From Eutreptiella sp. 'Long Island Sound 2002' (taxonomy: Eukaryota > Euglenozoa > Euglenophyceae > Eutreptiales > Eutreptiaceae), in NCBI GenBank assembly GCA_964036045.1, contig OZ038390.1, positions 873,001 to 937,000 on the forward strand: a stretch of DNA of 64,000 nucleotides, read 5' to 3'. Of the stretch, positions 56,101-63,342 are shown piece by piece. How positions within the stretch are numbered: the stretch's first letter is position 1; every line of letters begins with the position of its first letter. The notes beneath the pieces are model-generated. The model saw only the letters and a list, made by a program, of their open reading frames with translations, was not told where the DNA came from and did not search any database. Both the position numbers and the translations under genes were made by a program.

Positions 56101-59100
56101 GGGTGAACAGGTGTTGGCCGAGAGATGCCTGAGGCCGCCTGCTGCGAGGGGGTTGGCAGCGAAGGGGAGCTGCAGTTGCTGCGGCTGGGCTTCAAGCTGC
56201 GGGTCCCTGAGGCGACATAGGATGAACGGAAATCAAGTGTTCGAGTTCAGCGTGCACACATGTGCCCAACCATCGATGTCCAAACACGAACATCCTCAAT
56301 GAATGTGTGCCATTTCTGAGTCTGCTCCTGTGTGCATGAACATCAAAGGCAGGGGGGGGGGGGTCCTCGGAAATCGGCTAACATGCTTAAAACCGCCTCC
56401 AGACGCAAATTCTATTGCCTTTGGCAAGGCACCTCAAAGAGAGGCGAAGAGCCCCAGGCTACATTGGCGCAGGGGCCACTACGTGGGTCCTCATAAGTGC
56501 GGAAAGATCTGTTTAGGCTATTTAGTGGGACTTGAAAATTTCAAAATCCGAGTTTTACCAATGCCCCTGGGATGAGTTGGGGTGATCATTTGGTGACAAT
56601 GCAGGTGGGTAATCAAGCACCCATGGGGACCCACGTAGTGGCCGCTAGGCCCATGTAGCCCGGGCCACGGGCACCCAAAAAGCCCCGGAATTGCCGTTGT
56701 TAAAGGCTATTGAGTGCGACATGCGTTTCTACGTACCCCCATTGTCACCAAATGATCACCCAGCAATGGTCCTAGGGTCCCCAGGGAAGCCAGAGGTCAC
56801 TCTCAGCCAACCCATACAGGCCTGAAAACGGCCGAATCCTCACCGGTGGGGCCCCATAGGGGGGCTGATCTTGGAAGCCTGGAATTAGCACCCGGGACCC
56901 CTGTCATTGGTTAGGGGGGTCCAAATAGAAGGAAAACGTGGAATGGGGGCTGGGTCCAAAGCGATGCACAGTGGCGGCTGCAGGCCAGCCAAGTTTTGAA
57001 ACCCACACCCTAAAAAGTGGTACCCAGGTCCACTACAGGGTAGAGGGTTCAAAATTGAAAAATTCATTGGGGGACAATTTCGTCTCCCAAAATGATGAGT
57101 TTACAAAGGGGTAGACATCCCACCTTATATATTGGGGTATGCTACACGAATAACCCCCAACAAGCAACAGGGGGGTTATATGGCATCCGCGCCTGCGCTT
57201 GATCTAACAACCCCTCTTCGAGGTGATTGTGTCACCACAGAGATTATTTGGAAAAAAAATGCCGTTACCCCCCCCCCCGCATCCCCGCCGCAGAGCAATT
57301 TCAAAGGGGGGGGGACCCCCCCATGATATCCGATTTCTCAGGAATCTCCCCACCTGTGATCAAAGGCACAGTTCCAGCAGTCACCATGTGGCCATGACCC
57401 AGCCTTGACTTCAATCTCATTGATGGTTCCTTCTCTATGATCAGATTTCGCCCCCCCCCCCCCCCCCGGACCGACCTGTCAGGGCGAACCACCCGCCACA
57501 CAATCCTCTTGTGCATCCATGGGCTCCAGGCCACTCAGGATACTCTGAGGATTAAACCCTGCTGGTCCACAAGACCCCTTGTGACAGTGAAGGCCATGGA
57601 CAATCCCGTTGGGCTGTCCCACTCATACATGGCCATAGTCAGTGAGCTGAGACACTAGGCTCCTGGCCACTCGTACCCAGGGGACACCGAACTGAGCGTG
57701 CATGAGAGCTCCACCCTGCCATGCAAAAGTCAGGCTCTCCGGGAGACGGCAACCCTGATTTCTTCCACTTGGTCTAGCAGTGGTGGGAGTGCCGCATCCA
57801 GATAGCACCTTCGCCACTGCCAACCAACGTGACTCCCAGCCTTGGATCAGAGGTCAGGCTCTTACCAAGCACAAGGCGACCAAGGGTACCTCCAAGAATG
57901 CTGGGGATATTGGTGCTGATGTGGGCAAAATAGGTGGAGAGCCCCCCCCATGCCCAACACAAGATATCTACTTAGTTCACCACGTTTCAAGACCCTATTA
58001 GTGCCTGGTTCGTGATATTATACAGCTGAAGGGGTCGATAGGTTTCATGCCAAAAGAATCTGATTTCCCAAATTTGCGGTAATACGGCGGGAAAGAGGGG
58101 GAAACGAGGGGGAAAAGGGGGGAAACAGGGGAAAATGGGGGGGTGCTGACCACCTGCACCAGATTGCCTCCTGCCCCAGAGTACAAACTGTTGAACTCTC
58201 GCCTTTGTGCCCCTCTGTTGAACCGGTGGCCAGTATTGTGCCTCTCGGGTGCATGATTGCCAACACCTTGTCGAGCACTTCGCTGATGGGGACGCCAAGT
58301 CAGCTGTCAAAAGGGGCTGCAAACAACTTCGACTGCTCATTTTGCAGACAATGCACATGGTTTGGGGGGATTTTGTTTGCGAAAGGATGCAGCTGCGCAT
58401 CTCGCTGCACAGTGCAGTACCGTGCCACTGCTCGTTGCAGTAAGGTTAGCATAACGCTGGATCTTGGTGTTCAAGGAAGGTGTTAGAACGCAGTGGTGGG
58501 AGGGGGCAGGGGCGTTGCTTGAATTTCCAGATCAGCAGGGATCCCCCCCTCCCCGGAATCCCCCCCCCTCCCCCCCTTTCCGAGTCAGATGGGCCTAGAC
58601 AGGAGGCCTCCACCGCCAGGGACCGCCACCCCGTGAACAAACATTTTGATGCTCCAAAAAAATCAGCCATTGCCTGCACAAAGTGACAAAAGATCAAGGA
58701 GCAGGCAACAACAACGAGACAGGGAAACAAGCATTGAAATTCCCCAGGTGTCCCCCGTTTTCCCCGTGTTCCCCCATTTTCCCCTGTTTTTCCATGCCAA
58801 TTACTTGCCTTTTCCCGTTTTCCTCCAGTTTCCCATGCCAATGCCAAAAAACACTTCGCTTGCCTTAGGTTTCCAAGGGGTTGGGACCCATCCACCCCTG
58901 GACCGTAACAATTTGGCACCAATGGTTGGGTGTGCAGAAGGGTTTCTGGAAGCACACCTGACAGACTCGGCAGTCCTGCAGTCTGCGACTCACCTGTCAC
59001 GGGTGTCGCAGAGGAGGAGGAAGATGTTGCAACCATGAACATGCTTGGGGAGGAGGGCCGAGCCCCAGAAGATGAGGTGGGCGGCACGTACTTGTCCTTG

Positions 59101-62100
59101 CGTGGGCCATGAGGCTGCCACCCAGTGCTGACTTGTACCTGGGGGACTTGCATGGGCACGGCATGGGTGGTATGGCCATGCTGATGCTGCCCCCAAGCTG
59201 CTTCCTCCTGCAAAGCAACAGGACGCAAAATGAGAGGAACAAAGGCGGCGACTGAGACCATTACTGTATTCCTTCCACAATTGCTTCCACAAAAAAGGGG
59301 GGGGGGCATGAATTCAGTTGTTGTTGAGCGTACATTTCCGGAGCTGTAATGCCCTGTTTGACATTCAACAATTGTCTCCAGACAACTCTGCTTGGGCATG
59401 TGGCCTCTTTTCACAGCTCAATGCCCTTACCCCTCATTGCCATCCCTCAGCTGCAACACTCTCAGCATGCATTGCCTAACACCCATTGTAGTGCTGCACT
59501 GGTCGAGTTTCAAGCTACAGCTTCTCCTTGGTAGAGATGCGGCACAACCATGCGCCAGGTGCCACATGGCATGTGCGTCCCTGTGATACTCGAGACATTG
59601 AGTCCAACCACCATTGTACCCTGATCCATGGGCGGTAGATGGGAGGCAACATACGTCCATTCGTCCACAACCTTCGGGCCATATCAGTGGTCAGTGGTCC
59701 GTGGTCAGCACAAAAACATGAAAACAGAGATCACAACACATGCAAAAAGACACATCCATGTGCAGATACAACAACTCTCATCACACACACACACAGACAC
59801 ACACACACACGTTGGGAACCGCGAGACAAGAACAAAGCAAGAAAAGCGGTGGAAAGAAAACTCCTCAGGAATAGCAGAGCTGTCCTAGACGTCTTTCGGT
59901 CTGGTGAAGACAACAGTGATGGAAGCATGTTCAGTGCCGGGCGAAGCAAATGAACCTCTCCCTTCCCCAGACCACAAAACCAGACCACCACAAAACCAGA
60001 CCACACACACACACCCACCCAAAAGATAAACGGTGTGCCCCATACTCTCCCCTTTCAGGTGTGAATGCACATAACACTGGCACTTTGATGCGCCCTATGC
60101 CCTAAAGGCAAGGTCCATGGTCCGATTCCCGACTGCCTCACGGTGAGCGCGCAAAAAGGTTTTCAAGAAGCAACTACTGTCCACAGGACTTTTATGGAAA
60201 GTGCCCCCCTTGGGATCGAAGGTTTGATTCATCTCCAGACGTGGTGCCTTTCACTCTTTGGAGACAAAAGCGTGCTGTAGCCTTGTCTGTTGCGAAGCAG
60301 GACCTTGTGTCCCTTATCCAATATGGTTTTGATACCGTTTTGGGAGAAAATAGAGGGAATTTGGGATGCGCAGCAAAGGCCACCGTACAAATGGACTGCT
60401 TCTTGCTTGTTGGAGTGTTCTTCCGGTTTCCAGCTGCTCATTGGACAATTTCAGGCACAGAATACAGGCACAAGCAGACCTGGCATTTGACACAATGTGG
60501 GTCCCAAATGAGCTCAAAAACAGGGGCTGGGTCGACTGATGGAGGCCGCTGAGAAGGTCGATTGGAAACCGCAGGAGACGAACCAGAGATGGAGAAATCT
60601 GTACTGGAACTGCATCGTTGTGATGGACTGGGGCCTGGTCCTGCAGGACTGGGTCCCGCACCCTCATGCAGCCATAAATGTGTGGCAGCAGCAAGTGTAG
60701 GGCTGTCCTGCACAAACCCTGCTTCGCGGGAACCCAGTGGGGATGGTGTAAAATGCGCCTGTGAGAGAAAGAACATTTGTAACAGAGCGCAACATGGGCT
60801 CAGGCAGGGCTAATGAGCTAAAATGAAAAAAAACTTATAGCTTATCCCCATCTCAATCTGGACTGAACCACGACTCTGGTTCTTGCAGGGGTTTGGGATT
60901 GGCAGAACTGGGTTAAACAGTTGAGGTCTGTATTATCTGTCACATTTCAGCCGAAGGCATCGCAGATTCAGGGTTACCTCAGTTGGTCGGCACTAGACTA
61001 CAAAAGGGTGCCTGCCAACCCCTGGACGCTAATATCATTGTGCATTCTCGGACCCTTCTCTGGATTTCTTGTGCTGCCAAAATGTCACGAATCATGGCAA
61101 GGGACATCATCCTTAAGCACCGTCCTTAGCAACACAAAACTCCTTAATGAGACCTCTGACAACCAGTTCAGAAAAGAGATCCTACCCCCTGACAACATTT
61201 TTGACGACTTTTACACCTCCACGGTATTTTTGGTGCCTTGACACCACATATCATCGTGACTGATCACTAGCCCTGTCAATTGAGCATCACCCATTACCCC
61301 ATCAGACACTGGTTCCAGATAAACATTGCGGGCTTCCTCTTCAGGAGCCCAAAACATTTGAATCCCTTGGGCTCAATGACATCATCTGTGAAAGTGTCCG
61401 CTGTAAGCCCTGAGCCATGGCTTCAATGCTCAGCCAGTAAATGCTACACTTGAGTGCTCAATTCCACAGGCACTGTGGAACCATCCGCGCAACCCGTGGT
61501 GCCAACCCATCCCACTCCTCTGGTTCATCCACTCATGCTCAACCAGCCTCTTTTCCTCAACACCAGCCAAGGCATTGCTCTCCCATGGCTGTTCACACAG
61601 GCTCACATCCCAATGGAGACGTAGTGGGAGGTAGAGGAATGTAGAGGGAAAATGTCCCAGGACACCTCATGCCCAACACTGCAACCCGCATTCCTGTCAT
61701 GGGGTGCCCCAACTGCGTCCCCCGATCCCCTTTCCCCATTTCCCACAAAATGGCTCGCTAAATGAGATAAACACAAAGGGAGACCTTTGCAGCCACACTG
61801 GCAGGTGCTTTGCCCTTCAGGCTGAACGGTTCTGAAGATGCACTGACTCGATTGACTGCATTCTGGAACATGGCATGCAAGCGTTGAACTTCAGCATTCA
61901 ATTCTGTATTGCATGTTGTCAATGGAGTTGACTCTGCTTTCTGAACAAAGAAAATGCCAGTCAGAGCAATGAGGACAGTGGGGGGCTGGGTTGCACAAGA
62001 TGACTTTTTTTTGGGCGCAAGCAGGTCTCAAAGCGCTCTACACATGCACGTCCTGGTATGCATATGCAGCAATGTTCGGCAGTTCCATGCGATCATTGGT

Positions 62101-63342
62101 ATGATACATATGTGCTCATACACATCACTGCACCTGATGGCCTTGTTTTGTCAACACAAGAGTGTTTATATGCTACAAGACAGAGAAAGGCACCCTAATG
62201 CTACTGTCTTTCACCCATGTCACCTTGCGTTTGCTGGCACTCCTTGGCCAAGTAACCTGGACTGGGATCGTATGCTTTAGGGGAAGAAAGTGGGGTCGGG
62301 GTGCCACGTCAGGCACCAGGACGGCCTACTCACCGCTAAATGGCTTGGTTGGTTGTGAGGGGGCCGGAGGCCCAGCCTCCATTGTTAAGAGATCAGACCA
62401 TGACATTGCATTCCTAAGAACTGAGAGCACTTGTGCAGGTTTTTGGGCCATGTACTGCAGCGGCTGTGCAGCCGGCTACTGCCCCGAAGACGGCAGTTTG
62501 AATCCCCCTTCGGCAAGCAAGCCGAAGAGGAATACGAGGAGGACATGTGGCTCCCGGCGGCCGGCGGTACCAGTGACGGAGGGCACTGCTGCAGGTGTGC
62601 TGTGCCCGGTGCCTTGCTTTTGTTTTGCGTGCGGATATACCTGTCACGACTGGACGCCAAGACATAAGAAAAACTACGAGGACGAGACACGCCACCCATC
62701 CACCGGCGGTACCGATGGTGGAGGGGGATGCTGAAGGGGGCAGTGGCGGGGACCTCGCCAACGGGCCCCTGGACGGACGGACGGACGAACCGGGGTTCGA
62801 ACCCCCGACGACGACGAGCGCCACCCATGGCGCATACCACTAGACCGTCCATGCCTCTTACACATATAGGCGCAAACGCGGTTCATACCTTGACAAGGCA
62901 ACGCCCTGAGGGGTGGGGTAGCACTCTCTAATCCGAATCCGTTACCGGTGTGTGGCAGCCAAAGGAAAAGGAAATCCTTGGGCTGTTCAGGTAGGACCGG
63001 GTGCTCGCATCCGTGCTGGGCGTGTTCAGCCTGCGACCTTGTCTTGGACGGACCAGGGTTTCCAATTCCACCAGTCCCAGGTTTTCCCATGTGTTCTGTG
63101 GGTCATCCATGATGTCATAGTCATGTAAGCTTGCAGTCGATGCAGTGTCAGAGGAGTTCGTGCTGAGAGTACTATTCGAATCACTGTGACTAAGGGTTAC
63201 GGTTGAGCCTCTGGTCGAGCTGCCACCCGAACCAACCTGCCCTACAGATGAAGGTGCGTCTGAATTCAGATTGACAGTACGGGATGATAACTGTTCCTCT
63301 GAGCTGGCCAGTGAGTTCCTGGACTCCAAAAAATTGAGTCTT
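31877..63342 (-). CDS. Very large split gene for a Ser/Pro-rich protein of unknown function (exon set listed separately)
   Basis: I joined fourteen minus-strand exons using GT-AG signals: 63342-62946, 61940-61785, 60758-60480, 59207-58994, 56206-55576, 55008-54935, 52846-52716, 45045-44896, 44030-43817, 40165-39894, 38039-36269, 33401-33243, 32642-32371, 32171-32099, plus a last part from 32052. Every junction preserves phase. They total 1573 codons up to 32371 and about 1655 to a stop at 31877. The product is Ser/Pro/Ala-rich, mostly disordered, with an Arg-Arg-x-Ser block and one ordered region around the junction at 39894/38039. I recognise no domain. The 5' end is probably outside the window. 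Introns contain transposon debris. Some exons could belong to separate genes; strongest support is for 60758-52716 and 40165-33243. Confidence 0.6.
32365..32642 (-). CDS. Split-gene exon 13, possibly terminal
   Basis: Acceptor GCATTTGTCTTTCAG is strong. Ninety codons end in a helix (RAVLESIRSHQMDIYQRME). The frame can stop at the TGA at 32365-32367, or splice at GCGGCA/GTCTGA (exon end 32371), a donor like those of exons 2 and 3, to continue into 32171. Confidence 0.55.
33243..33401 (-). CDS. Split-gene exon 12
   Basis: Acceptor GCTGCTGCTCTTACAG is good; donor CGAAG/GTTCAT is weak. Takes two bases to complete a Gly codon and leaves one base. Ala/Pro/Cys/Thr-rich (ACAIVPAPDCTPRTPPITP). Confidence 0.5.
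34500..34642. repeat. Foldback: long imperfect palindrome with C/G runs
   Basis: GTACCCCC...TTGTCGTTCCCCACCCC (34500-34530) pairs with GGGGTGGGGAACGACAAGGG...GTAC (34609-34642). The loop holds further inverted pieces (GTCCCCCACC...GGGGGAC). Located in an intron of the split gene. Confidence 0.75.
35556..35607. repeat. CA/CACAC microsatellite
   Basis: Imperfect (CA)n with interruptions. A similar tract lies at 59776-59811. Confidence 0.85.
36269..38039 (-). CDS. Split-gene exon 11 (1.77 kb, GC-rich)
   Basis: Acceptor CTCCTGTCATCTGAATGCAG, donor GTCCAG/GTGTGT. 590 codons plus one base without a stop. The first 95 residues are ordered and helical (VEDMIRVAETSYLECHRQF, then SPIVPEVMGALKRLQTTLKK); the rest is Pro/Ala/Gly/Arg-rich and disordered with a Gln/Leu-rich patch (QQTVLAQQCQPLLQS). 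GC content is far higher than in neighbouring introns. Opposite-strand ORFs over this exon are shadows. Confidence 0.7.
39894..40165 (-). CDS. Split-gene exon 10
   Basis: Begins after GTCCCGCAG and completes the codon from exon 9 to give an Asp; ends TTGCAG/GTTTGG in phase 0. The sequence looks folded (ETEMSDQIRHLFAKHRAEPW, then GTPEWIPYNSSDMLYYKDVG) and joins directly to the ordered start of exon 11. Confidence 0.6.
40645..41997 (-). pseudogene. Reverse-transcriptase-like ORF within an intron
   Basis: A 450-codon frame in the intron between exons 9 and 10, same orientation as the host gene. RT motifs: RFNYIAHRDLENLVFFSLL, GAIPMGGPFSAQSADL (the G-x-P-x-G/S motif B region), and QFRDNVVVG at the position of the catalytic (F/Y)xDD box, here FRDN. 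The C-terminal half (VLNVHPFLHTWLGCLLSL...ILSGYSRSTVLRAL) looks like a thumb region. No endonuclease or RNase H is seen. Probably a non-LTR or unclassified retroelement; the Asp-to-Asn change suggests an inactive copy or a variant family. Confidence 0.5.
42703..43180 (+). CDS. GC-rich ORF with DnaJ-like CxxCxGxG zinc region, antisense in an intron
   Basis: The plus strand encodes ACPACEGQGSRKAG, ACPQCGLRGY, PCGHCMGQG and RCPDC in one frame (about 42960-43125), the four-Cys-pair pattern of DnaJ/BSD2-type zinc domains that bind unfolded proteins. A preceding CRRC pair (about 42925) lies in another frame, one base out, so the copy is either frameshifted in a GGCGGCGGAGG stretch or misread there. 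No J domain is visible. Upstream is Gly/Ala/Arg-rich. It lies opposite the split gene's intron and its GC content is much higher than the flanks. Start and exon limits are unknown. Confidence 0.45.
43167..43206. other. Perfect hairpin, 14-bp arms
   Basis: GCCGGTACATTTTC (43167-43180) and GAAAATGTACCGGC (43193-43206) are exact inverted repeats around a 12-nt loop, at the end of the cysteine-rich ORF. Confidence 0.85.
43817..44030 (-). CDS. Split-gene exon 9
   Basis: 71 codons plus one base, between TTAGGCTGCAGTGCAG and GAGG/GTATGT (strong donor). Contains a charged helix (DEEERQNLSRRIKELLVQQW). Confidence 0.55.
44450..44486 (-). repeat. Two-hairpin motif (minus orientation)
   Basis: Reverse complement of the leader ATTCTATTGCCTTCAGCAAGG found at the left ends of the inverted-repeat elements. 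Other copies: 11883-11922, 50370-50408, 55333-55374, 56407-56443. Unit: GCCTT-CGGC-AAGGC hairpin followed by CCTC-GAAGA-GAGG hairpin. Confidence 0.65.
44896..45045 (-). CDS. Possible split-gene exon 8
   Basis: 50 codons, phase 0 to 0, with a coiled-coil-like centre (SMKTLVEQQAAELRVLQIGE). The acceptor (GAATTGTCAAG) is weak; the donor ATG/GTCAGT is fair. The gene model stays in frame with or without it. Confidence 0.4.
45685..45850. repeat. Poly-T/GCGGTAA repeat array
   Basis: Several units of GTGTAATTTTTTTTGCGGTAA. The same unit appears inverted at 50240-50360 and in both orientations at 51780-51925, with a lone unit near 34045. Confidence 0.7.
46035..46215. repeat. 69-bp tandem repeat, about 2.6 copies
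   Basis: GACAGGGCCATGGCCAACAT...AAGAGTCC(T/C) recurs every 69 bp (46062, 46131, 46200). The period is a multiple of three, so frames stay open on both strands. Confidence 0.85.
46343..47011 (-). pseudogene. Ulp1-like (C48) cysteine protease remnant
   Basis: A 222-codon frame begins near RALGFQTDGSSCGFQSLNMA, which matches the Gln...Asp-Gly-x-x-Cys-Gly active-site segment of Ulp1/SENP proteases (oxyanion Gln and nucleophile Cys). The His and Asp of the triad would lie upstream, where the sequence is replaced by a 48-bp tandem repeat, so the N-terminus is lost. The C-terminal 130 residues are acidic and unfamiliar (WRKVPDGYPVDASGQLERDQ). Ulp1-like proteases are often carried by plant and algal transposons. 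It sits in the large intron between exons 7 and 8. Confidence 0.5.
47013..47612. repeat. 48-bp minisatellite, about 12 copies
   Basis: Unit GTGGATTGAGAGTCCCTAAC + CCCAACTCAAGGGGCCACGC + AACAAAGC repeats about twelve times with few substitutions; one unit (near 47463) lacks a C. The 16-codon period keeps frames open on both strands (for example GLRVPNPNSRGHATKR on plus). It abuts the protease remnant and a GC-rich segment (47613-47900). Confidence 0.95.
47889..47975. repeat. Dispersed repeat R2 (GAGCTGCCGAGGCTATAAA type)
   Basis: CGAAGAGGGGAGAGG(A/G)ACGACCAT...TTGAGCTGCCGAGGCTATAAAA...AGGTTGTGCCCCAGCCCC recurs at 55362-55460. Inverted forms are at 51550-51600 and 51740-51785. Confidence 0.7.
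48010..49927. repeat. Cluster of seven palindromes (CTGGCAGAATTCTGCCAG and variants)
   Basis: Copies: 48010-48027, half-site about 48341-48354, perfect 20-mer ACTGGCAGAATTCTGCCAGT at 48563-48582, 49347-49364, 49483-49500 (TTGGCAGAATTATGCCAA), half-site at 49625, and 49905-49927. The intervening DNA has no gene; a G run lies at 49505-49521. All are inside the split gene's largest intron. Confidence 0.8.
50090..50360. repeat. Inverted counterpart of 51425-51925
   Basis: AAGAGGGGCTAAAGCATGCTTTACAT...GGAAATTTCCATTATTGGGCTGCCGAGG, then TACACGAC/poly-A/CCGCAAAA units. The reverse complements occur twice at 51425-51925 (187-bp period). The inverted-repeat element copy B lies between these arms. Confidence 0.6.
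50532..50600 (+). other. tRNA-like segment in copy B
   Basis: GTGGCCGAGTGGTAATGC (A box) and GGCGGTTCGAACCGTGG (B box) around an 8-bp hairpin GCCGACCG/CGGTCGGC. Not a canonical cloverleaf. Confidence 0.45.
50630..50702 (-). other. Opposed tRNA-like segment in copy B
   Basis: Minus strand: GGTCCAATGGTAACGC (A-box-like) and GGCGGTTCGAATCCTGG (B box), facing the forward unit at 50532-50600. Confidence 0.45.
51075..51375. repeat. Dispersed repeat R3 (GGTGATCATTTGGTGACAAT type)
   Basis: Two adjacent units of about 190 bp with GCTATTTAGTGGCACCTGAA, GGGTGATCATTTGGTGACAAT, CCCATGGGGACCCACGTGA and GTAGCCCGTGCCATGGGCCC. A single related unit is at 56500-56745. Non-coding. Confidence 0.65.
51425..51925. 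repeat. Tandem R2-type repeat plus TTACCGCAAAAA units
   Basis: Two copies (187-bp period) of TATGTAAAGCATGTTTTAGCC...GGGCTGGGGCACAACCTGCTTATG, then poly-A units TTACCGCAAAAAAAAATTAC. G run at 51536-51549. Confidence 0.65.
52716..52846 (-). CDS. Split-gene exon 7
   Basis: Acceptor TCTGCTGCCTTTCAG, donor ATCGAA/GTATGC. Completes a Gly codon from exon 6 and ends in phase 0. Ser/Pro/Glu-rich (SAPPETTLPPTPQESASVLS). Confidence 0.6.
53650..54030. mobile_element. Partial, diverged copy C of the inverted-repeat element
   Basis: Retains the tail words TATATCCAGTTTCAGGGG, GAGGCCTCAAAATC and ATGATTTTACAAGGGGTTGG, and a worn tRNA-like B box (TCGTTCAAATCC). Both terminal inverted repeats are missing. 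Confidence 0.5.
54935..55008 (-). CDS. Split-gene exon 6 (74 bp)
   Basis: Acceptor GGTTTTTCATCACAG, donor GTACAG/GTGTGC. The exon supplies the third base of the Ser codon left open by exon 5 and leaves one base for exon 7. Encodes LSEVIEPDSPSAEHASKPS and flanks. Confidence 0.6.
55576..56206 (-). CDS. Split-gene exon 5 with about twelve Arg-Arg-x-Ser motifs
   Basis: Acceptor CGCCTCAG, donor GGAAG/GTGTGC; it takes up the single base left by exon 4. The centre contains repeated basic-Ser motifs (RRGS, RRRES, KRRSS, TRRSP, TRRSP, KRRSQ, MRRSS, RRRSS, KRRMS, RRRPS, QRRNS) spaced 6-12 residues apart with acidic/Ala spacers. These match substrate sites of basophilic kinases (PKA/PKG/CaMK class); that they are phosphorylated is inference. 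An alternative is a charged helical repeat with structural function. Confidence 0.65.
56985..57240. mobile_element. Partial, diverged copy D of the inverted-repeat element
   Basis: Keeps TTCATTGGGGGACAATTTCG, ATTGGGGTATGCTACACGAA and the right end GATCTAACAACCCCTCTTCG-AGGTGATT, but lacks the left end and tRNA-like part. Confidence 0.55.
58994..59207 (-). CDS. Split-gene exon 4
   Basis: 71 codons plus one base. Acceptor CTGTTGCTTTGCAG; donor GACAG/GTGAGT is a perfect consensus. His/Gln-rich start, Ser-rich end (VATSSSSSATPVT). Confidence 0.65.
60480..60758 (-). CDS. Split-gene exon 3
   Basis: 93 codons, phase 0 to 0. Acceptor TTCTTTCTCTCACAG is strong; donor CCAG/GTCTGC. Pro/Ser-rich, ending WDPHCVKCQ (a CxxC pair). 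Confidence 0.6.
61785..61940 (-). CDS. Split-gene exon 2
   Basis: 52 codons between TTTCTTTGTTCAG and GCAAAG/GTCTCC, phase 0 at both ends. Helical centre (NAEVQRLHAMFQNAVNRV). Confidence 0.5.
62443..62515 (+). other. tRNA-like segment (forward) in intron 1
   Basis: TGGGCCATGTACTGC (A-box-like) and GGCAGTTTGAATCCC (B box) with a strong CAGCGGCTGTGCAGCCGG hairpin. With 62780-62851 it forms another convergent pair. Confidence 0.4.
62780..62851 (-). other. tRNA-like segment (reverse) in intron 1
   Basis: Minus strand: GGACGGTCTAGTGGTATGC (A-box-like), GCGCCATGGGTGGCGC hairpin, and CGGGGGTTCGAACCCCGG (excellent B box and T arm), with five of seven acceptor pairs. Of all the tRNA-like segments this is closest to a true tRNA, but no proper 7-nt anticodon loop forms. 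Confidence 0.45.
62946..63342 (-). CDS. Split-gene exon 1 (start uncertain)
   Basis: 132 codons, Ser/Thr/Asn-rich (DSNSTLSTNSSDTASTASLH) with an ordered patch MDDPQNTWENLGLVELETL. Donor CACCG/GTAACG in phase 0. The 5' limit may be an acceptor at 63343 (ATTTCCAG) or an initiator ATG at 63357-63359; an in-frame TGA lies just upstream. Confidence 0.5.

Noticed and set aside
58045-58345. Further exon between exons 4 and 5 of the split gene
   Set aside because: A fragment with acceptor- and donor-like sites exists, but exons 4 and 5 already join in phase and the frame contains a stop near its start.
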